The translations under genes were made by a program, and so were the position numbers. From Galeruca laticollis (lineage: Eukaryota; Arthropoda; Insecta; Coleoptera; Chrysomelidae), in contig OY998177.1 in assembly GCA_963921935.1 (NCBI GenBank), forward strand, positions 112,274,067 to 112,338,066: a stretch of 64,000 nt of DNA. The letters run 5' to 3'. Positions 56,600 through 64,000 of the stretch are shown piece after piece. Below the pieces are notes generated by a model. It searched no databases, was not told where the DNA came from, and worked only from the letters and a program-made list of their open reading frames with translations. The stretch's first letter is position 1, and each line of letters starts with the position of its first letter.

Positions 56600-57320
56600 C
56601 TTTCCTGAGATGTGGCCTACAGTCGTTCTTAGTTGTTCACCCTGTACATTAGAAATAAAATAGCAAAAAAAGCAATAAAGGATTTAAAACGTTTATTCAC
56701 TTTTAATGAACAGTACAGTAAATTTGAAAAAACAGGTACAAAATTAGAAAAAAAGTATCTTGTCCAGGAATCCAACCTAAAAAAAATAAAATTGTGTAAG
56801 CATATTACATAACAAGGGTGGAAAGCGGAAACTATTGAACGCATTCAGTGGAAGCAAGGAATAAAAAAGGGTATATTAATCTGTATTTGCCATAATGTTA
56901 ACATACTTTGAAACTGAATTAATAAAGTTTAACGGATACCCATACATTACAGCTAGTTTACAGAAAATGTATTAGAAGTTTTTTAATGATATTGAATCTA
57001 ATAAATATGTTACACCATAAATATTTTATGAAATATTACGTTAAATCAACAGAAATCCAATCTGATTAAATAAAATTCTATCGTTTACTTACGATTACTT
57101 ACTTTTTCTTACGCAAGAGTCGCTGTTTCGAGTGCCTCCACCATTCCATAACGTACACTTCAAAATCCTTATCTGTGAAACATTTAAAGGTGTTCTGAAC
57201 AACAGCTACTAAAACAATTACTTAAGATCAAATTGTGCCCATGGAGACCTTTGATCGATCATCATAAACTACATCAAACTACATCATACTTCTTTTCTGT
57301 ATGAAATAATATACTATTCT
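56600..57320. other. AT-rich, no gene recognised
   Basis: The only notable frame (56629-56844, minus) shows no family resemblance. No structure seen. Confidence 0.35.
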
Positions 57321-57324
57321 CATC

Positions 57325-57404
57325 TTAGTGTTTTTAAATGAAACTCACGGTCTCTAGTTAATTCCACAATATAATACAAGTTATTGAAAATTCTAAAAAA
57401 TTGA
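57325..57404 (-). repeat. PLE terminal segment, copy 5 (truncated)
   Basis: TTAGTGTTTTTAAATGAAAC through AAAAAATTGACAATT matches copies at 11437-11550 and 45252-45345 with few differences. It stops seven bases past the predicted hammerhead cleavage position and lacks the catalytic core. Confidence 0.75.
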
Positions 57405-57489
57405 CAATTTATTCTCATCTTGGTATTCTCGTCCTAGATCATATTGTATATTAACATCGTGGAAATGTAACTAAATGGAAACTAAGCAT

Positions 57490-59430
57490 TAATAACACAC
57501 TGTACACATTCTGATAAAAATGGAGGTCTGTGCCACTATAAATCTCAATCCTGAAGATCATGGGGATTTATTCCCCTTGAAATTATATCGGCAGGGTTAT
57601 TTAAACAAGCAACAATTTACTAAATGACAGTTCTTATTTTCTAAAGTATTTATTCAGAATGTCAAATCGTTCAACAAATGTCATATTCCATAGAGTTAAT
57701 GTTTTCGTTTTACTTCCTACAGTCATATATTTTGAATACTTATATAATCTTATTGAAAACTTCCTTCAAACCCTAATATTCACTTCTTTAAAACAAATCA
57801 CAATATTAATTTACTTTGACAATGAGAACAATTGTTTATGTTAGATATCTGCTGTATATCTGAAACTTGGTTGCAAACGAAAGTTTTGGCGCGATTCTAA
57901 CATTAACCAAACGAGGTAATGATATTGCCTTCAACGGGGCCACCCGAGACTTAGCGCCTAGAAGGTTGCAGCATATTTGACCTTCGGGATCTATGGACCT
58001 TACGAGAATGCAAGCTCCATATGCATTATTTGATGCATCACAGAACCCATGGGCTTCCAGAAGCACGAGGAATCCTGAAGGTTTCCACAAGACTCAGGTG
58101 ATTTACGAAGTTAATCCAAATTTTGTAAAGGCTGCTTGGAATTGGCCTATCCCAGTAAATTTTGAGAAACTGAAGCTGCTGTATAGGGATTTGGACTTGT
58201 ATTATCATAGGACCTAGAAGGCCAAGAGGGTCAAAAATTTTGGAGATCGTTGAAAGTAAAGTTCTCTTGAGAATTAATGCGTCAAAAACTTCCAGAGAGG
58301 AATGATAAATGGATGAATCAGACTGAGAATTCCAGGATACCCCTAGGGTTTTGGTATTTTGTGAATCGGTAATGACATAATCCATTGGATTTTCCTTGTT
58401 GTGTGTTAGGTCTGACAAGACATTCAGGTTATTTGAAGAAAATTTTCGTAAGTCAAAACCGTTTGACTTGAGAATTAAGGTTAAATTTTTTTCGTATGCT
58501 TATGAGCTTTTCTTCACTGGAAGCACCTATGAGAATATTGTCTACATAACAATCAAATGAGATGACACGACTTTCATCTGGGAAATCATTCTCATGGTTT
58601 AATGATACCTGTTTTAGGCACCTGGTCGCAAAATATGAGGAACTGGACAGGTTGAAGTTACGGTGTTTACACAATAATGTCCAAGGGGTTTGCTGGAGTC
58701 GTCACACCATACTATGCGGTATGGGTTGCGCTGTTCTGGACTAATGAGGATTTGGCTGTACATCTTTGTTATGTTGCCAATGAGCACAAAGTTGTGCTGG
58801 CGAAAGCATAGAAGAATAGAAAAAAATATAATTTTGGACAGTGGGTCCAATCATCAAAGCGACATTTATAGAAATACCAGAAGAAGTGGCAGCCGAGCCG
58901 TCAAAAACAACTCGCAGACGAGTGGTTAGGCTGTCTTGTTTTTCCACACTGTGATGGGGTAGGTAATTCGCAGGGTAGATCGAATCTGAATGAGGTTCAG
59001 GAGTTCTTTCTGACTTGTGACCTAGGTCAATGTATTCTTTCATGAAATTAGAATAATAATCCTTTAAAATAGAATGTTTGTTAAGCTTTCCCTGTACGGT
59101 ATAAAACCGTTTGATCGCCAAGAGATTCACCTAGGAAATATACATTTAGTTTTAAAGGTAGGCTAACCTGGAATCGTCCGGATTCATCTCTGGTAGTTGT
59201 GGACTCGAAATGAGCCTCACATTGTTGTTTCTCGTCAGATTAAGGTTTTAGATTGGGTTGTGGAAGCTCTTCTAGGCTCCAAAATCTCTCCAAGGAATTT
59301 TGCAAGTCATTTGTACAAGTGAATGAAAGAATTGTAGTGGGGCCAACAGTTGTTACAAATGTTATTGGTCCGCCGACTACCCAACCTAGCTTTGTTTCCT
59401 GGACTGCAGGCTTATTTTTGCCCAATTTTA
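57490..59430 (-). pseudogene. BEL/Pao reverse transcriptase and RNase H
   Basis: Minus-strand blocks: LGWVVGGPI and SLERFWSLEELPQPN (59240-59425); RLRVVFDGSAATSSGISIN (about 58900); then the palm with GNITKMYSQILI, QRNPYRIVWCDD and the active-site box FDCYVDNILIGASS (about 58540), in which the second Asp of YVDD is Asn. After it come KTLGVSWNS, LLSTISKIFDPLGLLGPM (58240) and GFCDASNNAYGACILVR with SRVAPLKAISLPRL (RNase H, about 57910-58050), FVCNQVSDIQQISN (57850) and NPADIISRGINPHDL (about 57570). Frameshifts and stops are frequent. The DD-to-DN change alone would abolish polymerase activity. Confidence 0.92.
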
Positions 59431-59676
59431 TTTGACCCGAACCTAAAATGTCATAGAATTGCCCAGCGCCTATGAAGACGTCTATGGTAGAAGGTTTATA
59501 GAATTCGTAATCAGCTAGGGGTATATGTGCCCGTATGTTTAGTCTAGACGTATCAATTGCATGCTGAGGAACAAAATTAATTATTTTGTCTATAACTAAA
59601 GCCGGAATTTTGAAAGTTAAACCTTTATAGGATTATTTTATTTCAATTTTAACAAGTTTGTGAATGTTTGTGTTTT

Positions 59677-61382
59677 TTAATTGATACCTACAACTGGAAT
59701 GTTCACAGATTCATAGGGCAGATTCAATAGGTTGAACAAATTTTGGGTTACAAAGTTGGATTGACTGCCACTATCCAAAATGGCTTGACAGAGTATAGGT
59801 TCATTATTATGGTTATAAATGCTTATTAATACTGTGAACAATAACAATTGTATGCTTGGGCTTTGGTTAGTGCATGAGAAGCTACATGTATTTTCATTTG
59901 GGTTCACATGAGGATCTGGCAACATTGCGTTGCTAAAGCTTTGATTGGAGATTGGCGACATGGTGTTACTAGAATTCTGGTTGCGATTTGGCAACATCGC
60001 TTTTGGTTCGTTTGTATTCGCATGAGTTTCGTTTGGATTGGATAGCCTTGAACGGTTATTTCTTGAATTGGAGGTTCTATATTGTGAATGGTTGCCAGGT
60101 TGCATGTGAAGCATTGAATGATGCTTGCCACGGCAAGTTTTACAAGTGTGTATTGATTTACAATCTGATGTTCGATGACTAGGGTGAAGCCAATTTGTGT
60201 ACAGATTATTACGCTTCATTTCAAAAAAGCGGCTGTTTACTGGGACGTCAATGAATTTTTTGCAAGAATAAATGAAATGATTATCCTTACATTATGGACA
60301 TGAATTTCCTGTTTGGCTAATATGCGATAAAATTTTATGATCATGGGGTTTATCGAATTTTTTCTCATACTTCTTTTGTTGAAGTTTGAAGTCGAGTGAT
60401 TCTAAAAATATACATCTTTCTGATAAAAAAGTTAAAAAATCTAGAATAGAAGGATTAGCTTTGTCTTTGGAAACAATTTCCCATTCCTTGCGTGTTGATA
60501 AATCCAGTTTTGTGGTTAATAAATAGAGTGAAATAATGCTCCAGTCTTCGATATTCTCACCAAGGTTTTCCAGAGATTTGTAATGTATTTGAAATGAATC
60601 TGAAATTTTTCCTTAATTTTGATAAGCCTCGTCTTTTACGGGATTTAGTTCAAAAATACCTTTTATGTGAGTATGTATGATCGCCTTTTGGTTTTCATAT
60701 CTTTCTTTTAGAATGGACCAAGCCGTTGAATAACTATTGCTGGTTGTAGCTAAGGAACTGATTACTTGTGCTGCTTCACTCTTTAGACTAGATTGAAGAT
60801 AATGAAATTTTTCTATGTTTTCGATATGAGGTTTTTTATCTATTGAAGATTCAAAAGAATCACGGAAATTTACCCACGTTTCGTAATTTCCCGAAAATTG
60901 TGGCAGCGGTATTGGTGGAAGTCGAGGACACGATTGAGTATTATAATTAATAGGTGGTGTGCCTTGACTCGCGAAAGAGACATTTTGTGAGGCATTATCC
61001 GAATTACCTTGAGCTTGTTCTAATATTAGTTTTGCTCTAGCAGATAAATCATAAAACTTATTTTCAAATTCATCGCGTTCATCATTTTGTAAGTTGAGTT
61101 CTACTAAATTGAAATATAAGCATAACTTTTCGATTTCCCCTGTACCTTTTCAACGTCAGATAACAGGTTATGAATGTGTTCCAGACGGGTTTGTAAATCA
61201 AAAACTGATTTTTTATGTGCTAAAACAATTGGAGAGCATTTTTCCAAAAAAGCTTCAAATCGCCTCAATTGAGCATTAACGATGCCGCGACGGCTTATAA
61301 AATATTTATATTTGTCCTGAATTTCTACCCCTTCGTCGTCTATGTCACTGCCTTGACGGGTGGCCCGATCAGCGTTCGACAT
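59677..61382 (-). pseudogene. BEL/Pao gag and aspartic protease
   Basis: Starts at ATG 61382 (MSNADRATRQGSD). A coiled-coil-like N-terminus is followed by LPPIPLPQFSGNYETWVNFR (about 60900), the signature block of the BEL/Pao gag domain, then KFHYLQSSLKSEAAQVISSL. The nucleocapsid (59990-60219) has NWLHPSHRTSDCKSIHTCK and CRGKHHSMLH, zinc knuckles of BEL type with the first Cys (C-x-N-C) replaced by Trp. After an Asn/Ser-rich linker, the protease has ILDSGSQSNFVTQNLFNLL (59690-59790), with D-S-G as the catalytic motif. Stops occur near 61103, 60615 and 60295. Confidence 0.9.
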
Positions 61383-61446
61383 GGCAAAAACTTTTTTAAT
61401 TTATAGGTAAGTAAAACCAAAATAGGTTTGAATTTTATTTCTCCCA

Positions 61447-61464
61447 AATGTATTTGTAACGCCA
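61447..61464 (-). promoter_or_regulatory. Probable primer binding site of the BEL element
   Basis: The minus strand reads TGGCGTTACAAATACATT, beginning one base inside the LTR end. TGG complementarity to a tRNA CCA end and its position support the call; the tRNA is not identified. Confidence 0.55.
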
Positions 61465-61465
61465 C

Positions 61466-62309
61466 TGATTGGGCAATTTTAAAAGAGAAAGTTGGTTAAA
61501 AACTTGTCAAATGAAATTTCTGACTAAAAGTATTGCAATGTGCAACGAGTATAAATTGAGGTTATAGGTTAAAATGTGAAATTGATGCATATATTGCTTT
61601 ATTTTAGGTATTGAATTATGTTTGTTGAAATTCGTGAATAAAAACAAGTATAAATATTGATATTTATAGATGCAAAAGGGACGAGTAAAGTCTGTCGACA
61701 GAAAAAATTAAATTGGAGGTTGTTTCAAGTATTTGCACTATCGGTTTGTGAAAATATTTGGTTAAAGTATATTATAAAGGAATAAAAGGGAATAGATCTG
61801 ACCTTCATCTCGTTAACAGAGCAAACTGGAACTTGGAATGCCGCTAAAACAGATTTTAATATCTGGCTCGAAGGACCATATGCTGGGGACCTGAGTCGAC
61901 CTTGCCCACTTTTCTGTATCCTGTCTGTAGGCCGAAGTCTGACCTTCAGATTTCACAGACTCCTGTCGTGAGGAACCAGAAATAATTCGTAAACACGTGG
62001 TATTCGGTCAATTCTACACCTATTTATTTTCTTTTCTTCGTTTACAATATAAATTATCCTAGTTTTAATCTAGTGAAAAACACATTATGAACTACAATAA
62101 ATTACTGAGTGACTTAACTTTCACAATTAAAAGTTATTACGATGTTTTTTCACTTATTTGTTTTTTTTTGTTTTTGACAGCTCTCTCTCTCGACATTATT
62201 CGCGGCACAAACGCCATAAAATCGATTTTCCAGCCTCGAGGCTAGTAGTTGCAGCACCGACCGGTGTGAGTTGGACGGGCGCGGATTGTTAATCACTGTT
62301 GTCCAATCA
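61466..62309 (-). repeat. BEL/Pao 5' LTR (844 bp)
   Basis: The ends are TGATTGG (61466-61472) and CCAATCA (62303-62309), a perfect 7-bp inverted repeat with TG...CA termini. The left end directly adjoins the primer binding site. No second LTR remains for comparison. Confidence 0.7.
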
Positions 62310-64000
62310 ATTTACAGCATCAATGGTAAAAAATGGAACTACAAAGATATCAAGTATCGTACAATGATTCATTCAAATTTACCTTTAAGACCATTTTATA
62401 TAATCATTTACTAGCTAGAAAAACGCTAGATCATTTTATAATTTGTTTCAAGATTAAAGTCAATAGTCAAATAAACATATATACTACATACAATAACCAA
62501 CTCTATCAAACTAAAAACTACACAAAAAAGAGTTGAAAGAGACTTATTGTGACACTGTAAACAATGTTATAATGATGTTTCTTTTATACGCGAATTCTAA
62601 TAAAAACTTTTCGCACAAAACCCTGTATAACTTCCACATGAGATTGTAATATTGAGATAAGTTCACATCTCTAAAGAAGTTGTTCCAATAAAACCAAATT
62701 CAATCATTGATTGACAAATGGTTTCCATTGACATCCAACGTATGAAATTAAATAAATACTGTACTGTAAATATCGATCGTGCCGTAACTTTGTAAATGCC
62801 GGTTAAGGAAGTGTTACAGCAATATTCAGTTGTTTAGATTGTCACTTAATAAAGCCAATAAGTCTTCATTGCCATTGTTTTATGAAGTATTGTATTTCCT
62901 TGTAATTAATTTCCTCTATTAACCGATAGCTTTGACGGAAGAAGTATGCGTGAATGGGCTGGAGTTGCAGTGTAGTTTCATTATTTACCACACAACCATT
63001 TGTTATAGGTTGAGTACAAACAAAAGAACTGGGTGTTAAATAAAAACCGCCGTTGGTAATATCACGGAAACGGATTATAGTACATCTTGATTATAGAAGG
63101 CCTCTTTTACTAATGCCAAAAAATATGAAACCGTATTTATAGCAGAAAAAAACTGAAACAGCGGAACTACTCGCGAGCAACGATACTAAAGATGAGACTT
63201 TCCCAACAATTATCAATAGGAAATCTCAGAGCTGACATGGGAAAATATATATTCAATTATTGGCAGACTGACTGAGACACTACGTCTAGCAAGTTCATGG
63301 AGCTTATAGGAATTGAATGATCATTTTCTAACAATCAATGAAACTAAGTCATGATAAACCATTTGTGGGCGACCACAACCCATGTCAATCTAATGAAGAA
63401 AAACCAATTACGTTCTTATCTTACAACCATATCGTCGTACTCACCATAAAACACTTACTTATGGAGTTTCCAATTATAACTCGGATTTGATGAGCCCCGG
63501 TTACCTGATGTGCTGAATATATAAAATACACCTGAATTATATGATATGAATGATAGAATATGTGAACTCCATGATTTGAAATTTGATTTTCTACCCATGC
63601 TAATAACACTTAGAAGTCTATGAGTGATATGATATGTGTTCAAAAGAAAAAAAATATTTCTACATTATTATTTAAACTGAACCAGAGATGAAACTCTCAG
63701 GTAGATGCAAGCTTAATATTAAAATATAGTATATTAATATTTGATGTAATGTGAAACTTTTGAAATGGGCGCATAATTAAATAGAACCCTTTTTTGTTTA
63801 TTAGTAAGTTCATGTGTATACAACAATCTTTCATAATAAATTAAATACAGTGGAAAGAGCTTTTAATATTACTTTTGTCTCGTGAAAGGGAAAATATGGA
63901 AAATGGAATATTAAGTTTTAATCTGTATAATATTTATGTAAATAATTTTTGAATTGTCCTCATAAATGGAACCGAATTTATAATATAATTGTATTAGTGT
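62310..64000. other. AT-rich region without a recognisable gene
   Basis: Open frames here (for example 62333-62536 +, 63421-63643 -) are short and show no recognisable motif. No inverted or tandem repeats noticed. Confidence 0.4.

Larger units (their letters stand above)
57490..62309 (-). mobile_element. BEL/Pao LTR retrotransposon (5' LTR to RNase H, 3' truncated)
   Basis: On the minus strand from right to left: 5' LTR (62309-61466), primer binding site, gag (61382-59990), protease (59830-59677), RT and RNase H (59430-57490). It is cut after the connection region; integrase and 3' LTR are absent. A stretch of about 190 bp (about 57610-57805) interrupts the frame between VSDIQQISN and NPADIISRG. 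Confidence 0.9.

Noticed and set aside
1..64000. CRISPR arrays, tRNA or rRNA genes, bacterial operons
   Set aside because: No regularly spaced direct repeats, no cloverleaf or rRNA core sequence noticed, and all recognisable genes are eukaryotic transposon genes.

Overview
The window looks like transposon-dense, AT-rich DNA from an arthropod, most probably an insect. There is no bacterial-style gene organisation and no RNA gene I can recognise. Nearly all coding sequence belongs to eukaryotic transposable elements: non-LTR retrotransposons of at least two kinds, Ty3/gypsy and BEL/Pao LTR retrotransposons, Penelope-like elements (PLEs) with a GIY-YIG endonuclease, a mariner/Tc1-type transposase, a Crypton-type tyrosine recombinase, and several inverted-repeat elements. 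I cannot tell beetle from bug or another insect order. Almost every reading frame carries stops or frameshifts, so this is mainly a record of nested insertions.

Layout. 1-3.4 kb: an R1/LOA-like LINE, with an RT piece on + meeting an inverted ORF1/endonuclease piece on -. 3.4-7.1 kb: AT-rich, no gene. 7.1-11.4 kb: pol of a gypsy-type element (-), split at its integrase by a 2.1-kb TA-flanked DNA element (7795-9918). 11.4-16.2 kb: two PLE copies head to head, forming a large imperfect palindrome inserted in the gypsy RT. 16.2-17.2 kb: PLE untranslated DNA with hammerhead-like motifs. 17.7-24.5 kb: a BEL/Pao element (+) split by a 4.5-kb LINE (-). 24.5-26.9 kb: about 0.8-kb inverted repeats around a small CXC-type zinc-binding gene. 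28.9-30.3 kb: second LINE of the same general type. 31.0-33.5 kb: a 563-codon transposase-like gene with two nonsense codons between terminal inverted repeats. 33.7-36.0 kb: LINE scraps and a PLE end. 36.0-38.2 kb: two inverted PLE endonuclease ends around an unclassified repeat ('X'). 38.3-41.1 kb: gag, primer binding site and probable LTR of a second LTR element. 41.1-42.0 kb: 125-bp foldback and Crypton remnant. 44-45.1 kb: mariner-type transposase. 46.2-52.8 kb: second copy of X, split by a complete LTR-to-LTR gypsy element (46551-51896). 54.5 kb: SWIM-type fragment. 55.8-56.6 kb: long foldback. 57.5-62.3 kb: BEL/Pao element (-) with its 5' LTR. 62.3-64 kb: nothing recognised.

Relative ages can be read directly: the PLE pair and the TA element are younger than the first gypsy; the LINE is younger than the + BEL; gypsy-2 is younger than repeat X, and the uninterrupted X copy at 36.3-37.8 kb shows its empty site. 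The most interesting signals are the hammerhead-ribozyme-like motifs linked to PLE ends (two copies have different but complementary stem I sequences), the CXC gene inside a long inverted repeat, the TA element with subterminal repeats, and the transposase-like gene with its probable TIRs.
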